This document shows, piece after piece, positions 33,710 through 45,513 of a stretch of 64,000 bases of DNA. Position numbers and translations under genes: made by a program. Under the pieces are notes generated by a model. That model searched no databases, was not told where the DNA came from, and saw only the letters and a list, made by a program, of their open reading frames with translations. The stretch is from Isoalcanivorax indicus (GTDB lineage Bacteria; Pseudomonadota; Gammaproteobacteria; Pseudomonadales; Alcanivoracaceae): NCBI RefSeq assembly GCF_003259185.1, contig NZ_QGMP01000001.1:248001-312000 (forward strand), written 5' to 3'. Within the stretch, counting starts at the first letter, position 1; each line of letters begins with the position of its first letter.

Positions 33710-35218
33710 TTGCCCCGCGCTACCCGCCGCAGCACGCCAGAGCAGCTGGCCGCCATAGATCTGGGTTCCAACAGCTTCCACATGGTGGTCGCCCGTCTGG
33801 TTCAGGGTGAATTGCAGGTCCAGGAGGGGCTGTCGGAGAAGGTGCAGCTGGGGGCCGGGCTGGATGAGCAGAACCGCATTACCGATGACGCCCGGGCCCG
33901 GGCGCTGGACTGTCTGGGGCGGTTTGCCCAGCGTATCCGTGGGGTGCCGCCCGCCGGGGTGCGAATAGTGGGCACCAACGCACTGCGTATGGCACGCAAT
34001 GCCCGGGAGTTCATCCGTGAGGCCGAAGCCGTGCTGGGCCACGATATCGAGATTGTGGCGGGTCGGGAGGAGGCGCGGCTGATCTATCTGGGGGTCAGCC
34101 ATTCCCTGGCGGACCAGCCCGGGCGGCGTCTGGTGGTGGATATCGGCGGTGGCAGTACGGAGCTGATCATCGGTGAGCGCTTCGAGGCGCTGGAGACCGA
34201 ATCACTGCATATGGGCTGCGTCAGCTTCACCCGGCGTTTCTTCCCCGAGGGGCAGTGCACGGACAAGGCGTTCGACAAGGCGATCACCGCGGCCCGGCAG
34301 GAGGTGCTGAGCCTGGAAGCGGCCTATCGTCGCACGGGCTGGCAGCAGGCGGTGGGGGCGTCCGGCTCGGTCAAGGCGATTGCCCAGGTATGCCAGGACA
34401 ACGGCTGGAGCGAGGGCGAGATCACGCTGGAGGGTCTGCATCGGGCGCGTCGCAAGCTGGTCAAGGCGGGCACGGTGGACGGTGCGGGGCTCAAGGGGCT
34501 GCGCGAGGACCGGATGCCCATCTTCCCGGCCGGGCTGGCGATTCTGACCGGCATCTTCGAACAGCTCGGCATCACCAGCATGACGCTCTCCAGTGGCGCG
34601 CTGCGCGAGGGCGTGCTGTATGACCTGCTGGGACGGCTGGACCATGAGGACGTGCGTGAGCGCAGCATCGGCGCGCTGATGAGTCGCTACCATGTGGATG
34701 CCGCCCAGGCGCAGCGGGTGTGTGACACGGCGGCGGGGTTCCTGGCCCAGGTGGCGACGCCCTGGGGTCTGGACGCGGATGAGCACGCCGACGCCCTGCG
34801 TTGGGGCGCCCAATTGCACGAAGTGGGGCTGTCTGTGTCGCACAGTCAGTTTCACAAGCACGGCGCCTACCTGATCGAGAATTCGGATCTGGCGGGGTTC
34901 TCACGTCAGACCCAGCTGGTGCTGGCGACGCTGGTGCGCGGGCATCGCCGCAAGGTGCCGATGGCGGTGCTGGAGGCGCTGCCGCAGGAAGATCAGGCCT
35001 CGACCCTGCGCCTGTGTCTGCTGCTGCGTCTGGCGGCACGCCTGCACCATGCGCGCAGCGACGCCCCCCTGCCGGAGATGGCGCTGCACGCTGACGAGGG
35101 GCAGTTGACGCTCGCTTTCCCCGAGGGGTGGCTGGCCGATCACCCGTTGACCCAGGCCGATCTGGAGCAGGAGCAGGAATATTTTGCCGGGGCGGGGGTG
35201 ACGCTGGTGGTGCGCTGA
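33710..35218 (+). CDS. ppx: Exopolyphosphatase
   Basis: Degrades inorganic polyphosphate (and possibly pppGpp) from the ends. The 502-residue product is of Ppx/GppA type: the ASKHA-fold start AAIDLGSNSFHMVVARL, the phosphate-binding DIGGGSTELI, and a C-terminal HD-like helical domain (QLHEVGLSVSHSQFHKHGAY). The start codon is TTG at 33710 with GGGAGA 7 nt before it; no ATG fits. It is convergent with ppk, only 2 nt between the stops, so synthesis and breakdown of polyphosphate are encoded tail to tail. Confidence 0.95.
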   Translation: MPRATRRSTPEQLAAIDLGSNSFHMVVARLVQGELQVQEGLSEKVQLGAGLDEQNRITDDARARALDCLGRFAQRIRGVPPAGVRIVGTNALRMARNAREFIREAEAVLGHDIEIVAGREEARLIYLGVSHSLADQPGRRLVVDIGGGSTELIIGERFEALETESLHMGCVSFTRRFFPEGQCTDKAFDKAITAARQEVLSLEAAYRRTGWQQAVGASGSVKAIAQVCQDNGWSEGEITLEGLHRARRKLVKAGTVDGAGLKGLREDRMPIFPAGLAILTGIFEQLGITSMTLSSGALREGVLYDLLGRLDHEDVRERSIGALMSRYHVDAAQAQRVCDTAAGFLAQVATPWGLDADEHADALRWGAQLHEVGLSVSHSQFHKHGAYLIENSDLAGFSRQTQLVLATLVRGHRRKVPMAVLEALPQEDQASTLRLCLLLRLAARLHHARSDAPLPEMALHADEGQLTLAFPEGWLADHPLTQADLEQEQEYFAGAGVTLVVR

Positions 35219-35220
35219 CC

Positions 35221-37302
35221 TCAGGTCAGCGCTTCCAGCAGCAGGCTCTGTGCGATAGCCGGTGTGTCCTCGGCGGCGGCGCTGAGGCGCCGGTAGCTGC
35301 CATCGGCAGACAAGGTCCAGGCTTGTGCATTGTCCTCCAGGTAGTATTCCAGCCCCTCGCGAATCACCCGCTTGCGCAGCTTCGGGTCGGTGATCGGGAA
35401 ACAGGTTTCCACCCGGTTCACCAGATTGCGTTCCATCCAGTCGGCGCTGGACAGATAGACCTTTTCGTCGCCGCCATTCAGGAAATAGTAAATCCGTGTG
35501 TGCTCCAGAAAACGACCGATGATGGAACGCACCCGGATGTTGTCCGAGACGCCGGGTATTCCCGGGCGCAGACAGCACATGCCGCGCACGATCAGGTCGA
35601 TCTGCACGCCCGCCTGGCTGGCGGTGTACAGGGCGCGCATGATCTGCGGCTCGGTCAGGGCGTTGAACTTGGCGATAATGCGCGCCGGTTGACCCGCCCG
35701 GGCCGCCTCGGTCTCGGCGGCAATCAGTTCCAGCAGGCCGCTGTGCAGGGTAAACGGCGAATGCATCAGTTGTTTCAGCCGCGCCGCCTTGCCCATGCCC
35801 GTCAGTTCCAGAAAGATCTTGTGCACGTCCTGGCACAGGCCTTCATTGGCGGTCAGCAGGCCGTAGTCCGTATACACCTTGGTGGTCTTGGTGTGGTAGT
35901 TGCCGGTACCGAGGTGGGCATAGCGGCGTATGCCGTCCTGCTCGCGGCGCACTACCAGGATCATCTTGGCGTGGGTTTTGTAGCCGACAATGCCGTACAC
36001 GACGATGGCGCCTGCTTCCTGCAGGCGTCTCGCGCCTTCGATATTGCTTTCTTCGTCAAAGCGGGCGCGCAGCTCGATCACCACGGTGACTTCCTTGCCG
36101 TTGCGGGCGGCGGTCTCCAGGTGATCCAGAATTTCGGAGTCGGTGCCGGTGCGATACAGGGTCTGCTTGATGGCCAGCACCTTGGGGTCGCGCGCCGCTT
36201 CGGCCAGAAAATTCACCACCGGGGTGAAGGATTCAAACGGGTGGTGCAGCAGGATATCGCCCTGGCGAATCACATCAAACAGGGATTCCGCGCTCTTGAT
36301 CCGGGCCGGGACTTTCGGCGTAAAGGGTGGATAGCGCAGGCGCGGGCGGCGCACGTCGGTAAACATGCGCGCCAGATTCACCGGGCCGTTCACTTCATAC
36401 AGATCTTCTTCGCCCAGCTCGAACTTGCGCAGCAGGTAATCGATCAGGTGACGTGGGCAGTTGTCTGCCACTTCCAGGCGCACTTCGTCGCCATAGCGGC
36501 GCAGCAGCAGCTCGCCTTTCAGGGCGAGGGCCAGATCATCCACATCTTCGTCCACTTCCAGGTCGGCGTTGCGGGTCACGCGGAACTGATAACAGCCGGT
36601 GGCTTTCATGCCGGGGAACAGATCACTGACATGGGCGTGGATCATCGACGAGAGAAACACGAAGTTGTCATTGCCGTCGATGCAGATGTCGTCCGGCATG
36701 CGGATGATGCGGGGCAGGGAGCGCGGCGCGGGCACGATGGCCAGGCCGGTCTTGCGGCCGAAGGCGTCCTTGCCGTCCAGCGGCACGATGAAGTTCAGGC
36801 TTTTGTTGACCAGCCGCGGAAACGGGTGGGCCGGGTCCAGAGCGATGGGGGTCAGCACCGGATAGATCTGGTCGCGGAAGTAGCGTTTGACCCAGGCTTC
36901 CTGCTCCGGGGTCCAGTACTCGCGGCGCAGGAAGTTGACCCCTTCGGTGGCCAGCGCAGGCAGCAGGATATCGTTGAGGATGTGATACTGGCGCGTTACC
37001 GCCTCGTGGGCGGTTTCGCTGATGCGCCGGAGCACTTCACCGGGCAGCAGGCCATCGGGCCCTGGCTGGCCGGTGCCGGTCTGCAACTGGTTCTGCAGGC
37101 CGGCGACGCGGATCTCGAAAAACTCGTCCATGTTGCTGGAAAAAATCAGCAGGAAATTGAGCCGTTCCATCAAGGGATGGCGCTCATCCATGGCCTGCTC
37201 CAGCACGCGCAGGTTGAATTGCAGCAGGCTCAGGTCCCGGTTGATGTACCACTCCGGGTGGTCCTGTTCTGTCGATGCCGGGTCAATCACTGCGTCGTTC
37301 AT
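35221..37302 (-). CDS. ppk: Polyphosphate kinase 1
   Basis: Makes long-chain polyphosphate from ATP. The 693-residue product has all four PPK1 domains: the N-terminal domain ([17 protein letters not shown]), the head domain, and two phospholipase-D-like catalytic domains. The autophosphorylated histidine is in [13 protein letters not shown], and the second catalytic region is [18 protein letters not shown]. The first ATG at 37302 gives the usual length. It is tail-to-tail with ppx and upstream of hemB on the same strand. Confidence 0.97.
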   Translation of the reverse strand: MNDAVIDPASTEQDHPEWYINRDLSLLQFNLRVLEQAMDERHPLMERLNFLLIFSSNMDEFFEIRVAGLQNQLQTGTGQPGPDGLLPGEVLRRISETAHEAVTRQYHILNDILLPALATEGVNFLRREYWTPEQEAWVKRYFRDQIYPVLTPIALDPAHPFPRLVNKSLNFIVPLDGKDAFGRKTGLAIVPAPRSLPRIIRMPDDICIDGNDNFVFLSSMIHAHVSDLFPGMKATGCYQFRVTRNADLEVDEDVDDLALALKGELLLRRYGDEVRLEVADNCPRHLIDYLLRKFELGEEDLYEVNGPVNLARMFTDVRRPRLRYPPFTPKVPARIKSAESLFDVIRQGDILLHHPFESFTPVVNFLAEAARDPKVLAIKQTLYRTGTDSEILDHLETAARNGKEVTVVIELRARFDEESNIEGARRLQEAGAIVVYGIVGYKTHAKMILVVRREQDGIRRYAHLGTGNYHTKTTKVYTDYGLLTANEGLCQDVHKIFLELTGMGKAARLKQLMHSPFTLHSGLLELIAAETEAARAGQPARIIAKFNALTEPQIMRALYTASQAGVQIDLIVRGMCCLRPGIPGVSDNIRVRSIIGRFLEHTRIYYFLNGGDEKVYLSSADWMERNLVNRVETCFPITDPKLRKRVIREGLEYYLEDNAQAWTLSADGSYRRLSAAAEDTPAIAQSLLLEALT

Positions 37303-37361
37303 GGATGACGGCCTGTCCGAAAAAGAGTCCCCTATTGCATGACATTAATGTGACGTTCGTA

Positions 37362-39384
<2,023 letters not shown>

Positions 39385-39388
<4 letters not shown>

Positions 39389-40089
39389 ACAAGATCCGTG
39401 ACAAGCATATCAATTTCATTCGCAAATCCCTGGTTGGGGGGCTGGTGGTACTGTTGCCGCTGGCCATTATTGCGTTCTTCTTTCGCTGGATTTACAGCCT
39501 GGTGACCGATCTCACCTCGCCGGTGGCGATGATCTTCATTCGCGGCTTTGGCTGGCCCCAGTTTGCGGCCGATCTGATTGGCATCGCGACGCTGGTGTTG
39601 ATCTGCTTCCTGGTGGGCAACCTGATAACCACCCGGCTTGGCAGCTGGGCCTGGAACCGCATGGAAGAGAGCGTGATGGCGCGGTTGCCTGGCTATCGTT
39701 CGGTGCGAGAAGTGATTGCCCAGATTCTGGGCGGCAAGGAAGACTCGCCGTTTTCCCGGGGCGAAGTGGCGCGTATCTGGCTGTATGGCCGTCAGGTGGA
39801 CGTGTCGGTGCTCGGGCTGGTGACATCGCGTCATCCTGATGGCCGGGTGTCGGTCTTCGTGCCCACCGGGCCGAACCCGACCTCCGGGTTTATCTACCAT
39901 GTCAGCATGGATGTGGTGACCCTGTGCCCCGAGATCCGGGTGGAGCAGATGATGAAGGTCGTAGTAGCCTGTGGTGCGGGCACCAGCAGCCTGATCGAAA
40001 TCCTGCCGGATGCCTCGCTGCGGCCGGGCGGTCGCACTGACTTTGACGAACCCGGACAGACGACGGCGCCGGACGCGCCGAAGGAGTAG
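39385..40089 (+). CDS. DUF502 family inner-membrane protein
   Basis: A 234-residue membrane protein of the DUF502 family. Two membrane segments (GGLVVLLPLAIIAFFFRWIY and LIGIATLVLICFLVGNLI) precede a conserved soluble part including PGYRSVREVIAQIL, FVPTGPNPTSGFIYHV and the C-terminal VVACGAG. Function is unknown; in other proteobacteria such genes occur near aspS. It overlaps greB by 4 nt (ATGA) and precedes elbB by 2 nt, so all are one transcript. Confidence 0.9.
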
Positions 40090-40091
40090 AG

Positions 40092-40751
40092 ATGAAATTC
40101 GCGGTAATGCTGGCGGGCAGTGGTGTCTTCGACGGCTCGGAAATCTACGAGACCACGCTGACCCTGCTGAATCTGGATCGTGCTGATATCGCGTATCAGT
40201 GCATGGCGCCGGATATCCCCCAGGCGCATGTCATCAATCACATGACCGGTGAAGAGATGCCCGGTGAATCCCGCAACGTGCTGATCGAGGCGGCCCGGGT
40301 GGCCCGGGGTGAGATCATCGATCTGGCGCAGGCGGACCCGGCGGATTACGACGCCCTGATCGTGCCGGGCGGTTTCGGTGTGGCCAAGAACCTGTGTGAC
40401 TTTGCCTTCAAGGGCGACGCCATGCAGATCCATCCGGCGGTCAGGCAATTCATTCAGGCGGTGCACCAGGCGGGCAAGCCGGTGGGCCTGATCTGTATTG
40501 CGCCCACCATGGCCGCGCAGCTGTTCGGCGAAGGCACCGCCTGCACCATCGGCAGCAATGAAGAGGTGGCGGCCGCGATTGGCAAGATGGGCGGCAAGCA
40601 CATCAGTTGCCCGGTCACGGACGTGGTGGTGGATGAAGCGAAAAAGCTGATTACCACGCCGGCCTATATGGAGGCCGGGCGCATTCGTGAGGCGGCGGAC
40701 GGTATCGAGAAACTGGTGGCGCGCCTGATCGATATGGCGAAGGCGGCCTGA
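40092..40751 (+). CDS. elbB: ElbB-type DJ-1/PfpI glyoxalase
   Basis: A 219-residue DJ-1/PfpI-fold protein matching ElbB (GatZ/'isoprenoid biosynthesis' protein with glyoxalase III-like activity). The typical start KFAVMLAGSGVFDGSEIYET, the PGGFGVAKNLCDFA segment and the nucleophile elbow LICIAP are all present. The old isoprenoid role is weakly supported in the literature. It ends the VOC-greB-DUF502-elbB operon. Confidence 0.93.
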   Translation: MKFAVMLAGSGVFDGSEIYETTLTLLNLDRADIAYQCMAPDIPQAHVINHMTGEEMPGESRNVLIEAARVARGEIIDLAQADPADYDALIVPGGFGVAKNLCDFAFKGDAMQIHPAVRQFIQAVHQAGKPVGLICIAPTMAAQLFGEGTACTIGSNEEVAAAIGKMGGKHISCPVTDVVVDEAKKLITTPAYMEAGRIREAADGIEKLVARLIDMAKAA

Positions 40752-40757
40752 AGCCGG

Positions 40758-41321
40758 TTACAGCCGCATCATCGGCAAGGGACTGAAGGGATGGGTGGCC
40801 ATGCGCTTCAGGGTCATCTGCACCAGCCGGGTATGGAAGCCCTCGTCCGGGAAGCGATCACACACTTCTGCAATAAAGTCCCGGGGCACATCGAAGGTCA
40901 GCCAGCGCAGGGACACATCAATCCAGTCGCCCCGCCGGAACAGTTCCGCCAGGGGAGGCTCGCCCGGCCGTGCCGGCTCAGCACCGCCGTCGCGGATGGG
41001 CCGCATGCGGTGATGCTGGGCGATCATGATGTCGATTTCCGCTTGCCAGGCGCTGCGCGCGATGCTGTCCAGATAGTCGCGCGCCAGGCGCCGTGACGGC
41101 GGCAGATAGTCGAAGGTGCGTGCGGTCCAGATGCCCAGGTCATGGAAGGCGGTGGCGATGGCCACCTTGCTGACCGTGTCTGCCGTGTTCTCGCATTGCG
41201 CCAGGGTAAAGTTAAGCACCCGGTAGCAATGATGCCGGTAGGGCTCATAGTCACAGCCCAGGGCGGCACGGTGGGCGCCCAGAATTTCATCCAGCAGTGT
41301 GACTTGATCGTAGATCTGCAT
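40758..41321 (-). CDS. HD-domain phosphohydrolase
   Basis: A 187-residue HD-superfamily protein. Metal ligands are visible as TAFHDLGIWT (HD pair) with an upstream His in YEPYRHHCYRVL and a later QHHRMRPI. Substrate unknown; likely a nucleotide or phosphate ester. It is convergent with elbB, 6 nt apart. The initiation region is close to the divergent outer-membrane gene at 41389. Confidence 0.82.
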   Translation of the reverse strand: MQIYDQVTLLDEILGAHRAALGCDYEPYRHHCYRVLNFTLAQCENTADTVSKVAIATAFHDLGIWTARTFDYLPPSRRLARDYLDSIARSAWQAEIDIMIAQHHRMRPIRDGGAEPARPGEPPLAELFRRGDWIDVSLRWLTFDVPRDFIAEVCDRFPDEGFHTRLVQMTLKRMATHPFSPLPMMRL

Positions 41322-41388
41322 CCGCTTCCCTCGCCAGTTCCCCGATTCTAGCCTATTCTTGCCCGGTTCGTGTGTCGGGGGTCAAAAA

Positions 41389-41865
41389 ATGCGCTTCACA
41401 ACAAAATTGAAATCGGTGCGTGGTGTTCTGGCAGGATTGCTGCTGCTGTCTGGCCTGTCTGCGCAGGCGGCGGATTACGGTATCGGGATCGATGTCATCC
41501 GGGTGATCGACCAGAATCAGGACGATGGCATGTTCAATGTCTTCGTGCAGGCGCCTGCCGGTGCCGGGGCCTTGTATGCCGCCTACGCCAGCGGCGACAA
41601 CCTGAATATCGTCGAGCTGGCCTACAAGCACTACCTGGGCGGGCGCATGAACGGTGCGTTTTTCCAGGCTGGGGTGGGGTATTACGATGGCAACAACGAC
41701 GATGACCTGGGCTTTGTCGGGGCGTTCGGTTACGAACGTAAACTGGCCAGGCATTTTGCGGTGAGCGGCGCGGTGCGCATGGTCGCGGGTGTCGACGAGA
41801 ACCTGATCGGTTACCGCGAAACCCCGGTCTATCAACCGGTGCTGGGCTTTATGCTGGCGTTCTGA
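41389..41865 (+). CDS. Small outer-membrane beta-barrel protein (YfaZ-like type)
   Basis: A 158-residue exported protein: signal peptide ending AQA-ADYG, then alternating strands with Tyr/Asp/Gly-rich turns (GVGYYDGNNDDDLGFVGAFGYE) and a C-terminal phenylalanine (GFMLAF). This suits a small eight-stranded barrel like OmpX or YfaZ. I cannot name it. The start at 41389 (MRFTTK) is chosen over an upstream in-frame GTG/ATG because it opens the signal peptide. Confidence 0.7.
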   Translation: MRFTTKLKSVRGVLAGLLLLSGLSAQAADYGIGIDVIRVIDQNQDDGMFNVFVQAPAGAGALYAAYASGDNLNIVELAYKHYLGGRMNGAFFQAGVGYYDGNNDDDLGFVGAFGYERKLARHFAVSGAVRMVAGVDENLIGYRETPVYQPVLGFMLAF

Positions 41866-41874
41866 CAAGCGGTC

Positions 41875-41907
41875 GAACAGGCGCTCTGTTCACGGCAGCG
41901 CCTGTTC
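41875..41907. terminator. Hairpin between convergent genes
   Basis: An 11-bp perfect stem GAACAGGCGCT / AGCGCCTGTTC overlaps the last bases of the yheS-like gene and lies 9 nt after the barrel gene's stop. No T tract follows. It may end transcription in both directions. Confidence 0.45.
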
Positions 41908-43806
41908 CGCCTCCTCCAGCGTTTCCATGGCCTCCAGCAGGGCGGCTTCCAGCGTTTCCTGCTCTTGCCGCAGTCGGCCCTGGCGCGCCACCAGATCGGT
42001 CAGGCGTGCTTTCTGTTCGGGCTGATACAGCGTTTCGTCGGCCAACTCGCTTTCCAGTGCAGCCAGCGTTTGCTGGCAGTGCTCCAGTTTCTTTTCCTGT
42101 TGGGTGACGGCCTGCAGCAAGGGCCGCAGCGCATTGCGCCGTTGCGCTGCTTCCTGGCGCTTGGCGCGGGCGTCCACGCGTGGGGCTTCAGTGGGCGCCG
42201 GGCGGCTCTCGCTGCGCTGGGCTTTCTGCCGTTCGCGCAACCAGCGCGCATAGTCATCCAGGTCGCCATCGAACGGCGTGACGCTGCCGCCGGCCACCAG
42301 CACCAGTTCATCCACGGTGGTTTCCAGCAGATGCCGGTCGTGGGACACCAGCACCACGGCGCCCTCGAACGCCTGCAGGGCCAGCGTCAGCGCTTCGCGC
42401 ATGTCCAGATCCAGGTGGTTGGCCGGTTCGTCCAGCAGCAACAGGGCCGGGCGGGTCTGTACCAGCAGGGCCAGGGCCAGGCGTGATTTTTCACCGCCCG
42501 AAAAACGTGCCACCGGCGCAAAGACATCATCACCGTGGAAACCGAAACGGCCCAGCTCACTGCGCACGGCGCTTTCTTCCCAGCGTGGTTGGGCGGCCTG
42601 CATCAGGGATACCGGTGTGCCGTCGGCGGGCAGGGCATCAACCTGTTGCTGATGGAAATAGCCGATCACCAGCTCCGGGCCGATGGTGAAGCGTCCGGAC
42701 AAGGGCGCCAGTTGCCCGGCCAGGGTACGAATCAGGGTCGATTTGCCCGCGCCATTGGGGCCCAGCAGGCCAATGCGGCTCTCCGGGCGCAGGCTCAGAT
42801 CGACCTGCGAGAGGATGGCGGTTTCGTGATCGCCGTCGCGATAGCCGCAGCGCACCTGTTCCAGATCCAGCATCGGGTTGGGCAGTTTCAGCGGGGCCGG
42901 GAAAGTGAAGCGGAAGCCGTCGGCCACATGGGCCGGGGCACTGAGTTCCAGCTTTTCCAGGGCTTTGACCCGGCTCTGCGCCTGGCGGGCCTTGCTGGCC
43001 TTGGCCTTGAAGCGGGCAATGAATTGCTTCAGGTGCTCGGCCTGGGCGACCTGCTTGCGGTACTCGCTTTCCTGGTGCGCCAGCTGCTCGGCGCGCAGCC
43101 GCTCGAAGTCGCTGTAGTTGCCGGTGTAATGGGTGAGCGTGCTGCGCTCGATATGCAGGATGTGCCCGACCACCGTATCGAGAAAGTCCCGGTCATGGGA
43201 GATCAGCACCAGGGTGCCGGGGAACTGGCGCAGCCAGTCCTGCAGCCACAGTACGGCGTCCAGATCCAGGTGGTTGGTGGGCTCATCAAGCAGCAGCAGG
43301 TCAGCATCGGAGAGCAGCACGCGGGCCAGATTCAGGCGCATGCGCCAGCCGCCGGAAAAGCTGGCGACGGGCTGCTGCTGCGTGGCCTCGGCAAAACCGA
43401 GCCCGGCGAGCACCGTGGCCGCGCGGGCGGGCTGGGTCCAGGCATCCAGCGCTTCCAGCCGGGCATGGGCCAGGGCGATGGCGCTGCCGTCGGCGGCCTG
43501 CTCGGCGTCGGCCAGCGCCTGCTGTGCCGCACGCAGGGCCTCGTGGCCGTCGAGCACATACTCCAGCGCGGGCTGGGCCAGCGCGGGCACTTCCTGGTCC
43601 ATGGTCGCCACGCGCCAGTCTGCGGGGCGATGGTAGTTGCCCCGGTCGGCCTCGAGACGGCCGTTGAGCAGGTTGAGCAGCGAGCTCTTGCCACAGCCGT
43701 TGCGTCCGGTCAGGCCGACTTTCCAGCCACTGTACAGGCTGATGTTGGCGTCACGGATCAGGACATCCGGGCCGCGGCGCAGATCCAGGTGTTCCAGGCG
43801 CAGCAT
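41890..43806 (-). CDS. yheS: ABC-F ATPase, YheS-like
   Basis: A ribosome-associated ABC-F protein of 638 residues, with two ATPase cassettes and no membrane segments. P-loops: GLTGRNGCGKSS and GLLGPNGAGKST; signatures FSGGWRMRLNLARVL and FSGGEKSRLALALL; the linker between them is helical (SKARQAQSRVKALEKLEL). The C-terminal coiled coil fits YheS/Uup. The start MLRLEHLDLRRGPDVL at 43806 is the family start. In E. coli yheS lies with kefB/yheU; here it is convergent with a barrel gene and divergent from a TIGR02444 gene, as in Pseudomonas. Confidence 0.93.
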   Translation of the reverse strand: MLRLEHLDLRRGPDVLIRDANISLYSGWKVGLTGRNGCGKSSLLNLLNGRLEADRGNYHRPADWRVATMDQEVPALAQPALEYVLDGHEALRAAQQALADAEQAADGSAIALAHARLEALDAWTQPARAATVLAGLGFAEATQQQPVASFSGGWRMRLNLARVLLSDADLLLLDEPTNHLDLDAVLWLQDWLRQFPGTLVLISHDRDFLDTVVGHILHIERSTLTHYTGNYSDFERLRAEQLAHQESEYRKQVAQAEHLKQFIARFKAKASKARQAQSRVKALEKLELSAPAHVADGFRFTFPAPLKLPNPMLDLEQVRCGYRDGDHETAILSQVDLSLRPESRIGLLGPNGAGKSTLIRTLAGQLAPLSGRFTIGPELVIGYFHQQQVDALPADGTPVSLMQAAQPRWEESAVRSELGRFGFHGDDVFAPVARFSGGEKSRLALALLVQTRPALLLLDEPANHLDLDMREALTLALQAFEGAVVLVSHDRHLLETTVDELVLVAGGSVTPFDGDLDDYARWLRERQKAQRSESRPAPTEAPRVDARAKRQEAAQRRNALRPLLQAVTQQEKKLEHCQQTLAALESELADETLYQPEQKARLTDLVARQGRLRQEQETLEAALLEAMETLEEAEQALP

Positions 43807-43928
43807 GGCAAACCACGGGGTGATGAATGAGGCTGGCAAGTGTAGGCGGCGGGGTGGCTGGCGGCAATGTGCTGCCGGTGTGCACAATGAGCAGCTGATG
43901 AAGGCGTATCAGGCGAGGGGAGGCCGGC

Positions 43929-44405
43929 ATGACATCAACAGAAGCAGGTGCCGATATCTGGCATTACGCCCTGCGGTTATGGAAACGGCCAGGTGTCACC
44001 AGTGCGGCGCTGGTGTTGCAGGATCGCCATGGGGTGTCGGTGTGCCTGGCGCTGGCGGCCCTGTGGCTGGCGGAGCAGGACATCACGCCTGATGCGACGC
44101 TGGCCGACATGCTGGTGGAGACCGCCGGGGACTGGGAGCAGCAACGTATTGCGCCGTTGCGCGGTCTGCGTCGTCAGGCGTCTGCACGCGCGGACTGGGC
44201 GGACTGGAAGCGCGCGCTTCAGGATGCAGAGCTGGAAGCCGAGCGGTTGCTGCTGCGGGAGCTGGCGGTGCTGGTGGCTCAGCGCCCCTGGCCGCGAGGC
44301 CAGAGTGACCGGCATGCCTGGTTGCTGCTGGTGTTGCCGGACATGGCGCAGTGCGAAAGCCTGGCGCAGGCCGTGTCTGCGCTGTTGGCCGTCTGCGAGG
44401 ACTGA
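43929..44405 (+). CDS. TIGR02444 family protein
   Basis: A 158-residue protein of the TIGR02444/DUF2390 family, unknown function. Features seen: DIWHYALRLWKRPGVTSAAL, VCLALAALWLAEQ and QRIAPLRGLRRQ, and a long amphipathic helix afterward. No membrane segment or catalytic motif. In Pseudomonas the family sits next to the yheS-like gene, as here. It is convergent with the ParA-like gene, 17 nt apart. Confidence 0.88.
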   Translation: MTSTEAGADIWHYALRLWKRPGVTSAALVLQDRHGVSVCLALAALWLAEQDITPDATLADMLVETAGDWEQQRIAPLRGLRRQASARADWADWKRALQDAELEAERLLLRELAVLVAQRPWPRGQSDRHAWLLLVLPDMAQCESLAQAVSALLAVCED

Positions 44406-44422
44406 CTCAGGGCGCCCGCGTC

Positions 44423-45178
44423 TCAGCGAAAGCCGGGCAGGGTGCGGATCAGGTGCCGCTGGATTTCCGCCCATTCGACGATGCGCCGCCAGTGCATCAG
44501 GTCCTCGCGGGCGCGCGGGTCTTCCAGATCACTGATGCCGGTGCCGTCGCCAGCCGCTTGCACATAGAACTGCGTGTCACGCAGCGTCGCCAGATAGGGA
44601 ATCTTGAGGCTGTTGAGAAACTGGCGCAGCTGGTTATACATGCGCGTGCGGGCCCGGGTGCGATTGGCGATAACGGCCAGTCGGCGGGGGCGGCGGCGAT
44701 AACAGGGCGACAGCATGACGGCCTGAAGAAAGCGGGTGGCCGCGCGGATATCGATCGGGCTGGGCAGCACCGGCACCAGCACCACCTGGGTAATACGCAA
44801 GACGTGATCGAGGACCGGGCCGTCGAGTCCGGCGGGCGAGTCGATGATCAGGTATTCCCGGGCATGCGTGATGGTTTCGGCCAGTCGGCCATAGGTGGTG
44901 TGGGCGTCGAGTTTCAGGCTCAGGCCATGGATGTCACGGCGCCCGTTCTTTTCGCGCAGTTGCAGCCAGGCACTGGCGGCTTGCAGCGGGTCCAGATCGA
45001 GCAAGGTGACGGCTTTGCCCTGGGCGGCGAGGTGGCTGGCCAGATTGGTGGCGAGGGTGGTCTTGCCGCAACCGCCTTTGGCATTGGCAACCAGCACGAC
45101 AAAACGGCGCTGTACGTCGGTGTCGACAACGCGCGCCGTTGAAATGATATCGTCGCGGACTTCTGCTTGGCCTCGCAT
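44423..45178 (-). CDS. ParA/MinD-like ATPase
   Basis: A 251-residue deviant Walker A ATPase: VANAKGGCGKTTLATNLA (residues 30-47), with the signature second lysine, then LLDLDPLQAA and the DSPAGLDGPVL switch region. No parB, partner or replication gene is adjacent, so a chromosome-partition role is unlikely. More plausible is positioning of a cellular structure or cargo. Strand and spacing suggest it is monocistronic, convergent with the TIGR02444 gene. Confidence 0.85.
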   Translation of the reverse strand: MRGQAEVRDDIISTARVVDTDVQRRFVVLVANAKGGCGKTTLATNLASHLAAQGKAVTLLDLDPLQAASAWLQLREKNGRRDIHGLSLKLDAHTTYGRLAETITHAREYLIIDSPAGLDGPVLDHVLRITQVVLVPVLPSPIDIRAATRFLQAVMLSPCYRRRPRRLAVIANRTRARTRMYNQLRQFLNSLKIPYLATLRDTQFYVQAAGDGTGISDLEDPRAREDLMHWRRIVEWAEIQRHLIRTLPGFR

Positions 45179-45513
45179 GGTGATCCTGTCCCCTCCCCTG
45201 GATCATCGCGACTTCAGTATAAGGGATAACGGCACTCCGCGCTTATTTCGTGGTCAACAGCGGTGCAGTATCCTGTGCGGCAGGTGTGATGCCGGCCCGC
45301 AGAGTGCCACCGGGAACGGGGGGAAGGCGTGAAGTATCTGTTGTCTGGCGTTGTACAGGCCCTGTTCCGATGGAGAGGCGTGTGCCGGACAGGCCGCGGC
45401 CTGGCGGTTGCAGGCGTCCGACGACGCCCGCACACTGTACCGCTGGCGTGGCGACGGGGGTGCCCCGGTGCCGGGACCGACGCGTCAATGAATGACATTA
45501 TTCTGGAGGCAAG
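45179..45513. other. Gene-free stretch before the FKBP gene
   Basis: Several short frames are open on both strands, as expected in GC-rich DNA, but none has a ribosome site plus plausible protein. It probably holds the promoters of the divergent ParA-like and FKBP genes. I see nothing else specific. Confidence 0.5.

Noticed and set aside
35128-37308. 726-codon plus-strand frame opposite ppk
   Set aside because: The minus-strand PPK1 is complete with catalytic motifs; the antisense frame shows only composition-driven sequence.
45250-45495. Short plus-strand frames before the FKBP gene
   Set aside because: Arg/Pro/Gly-rich, no ribosome site, no motif; chance frames in GC-rich DNA.
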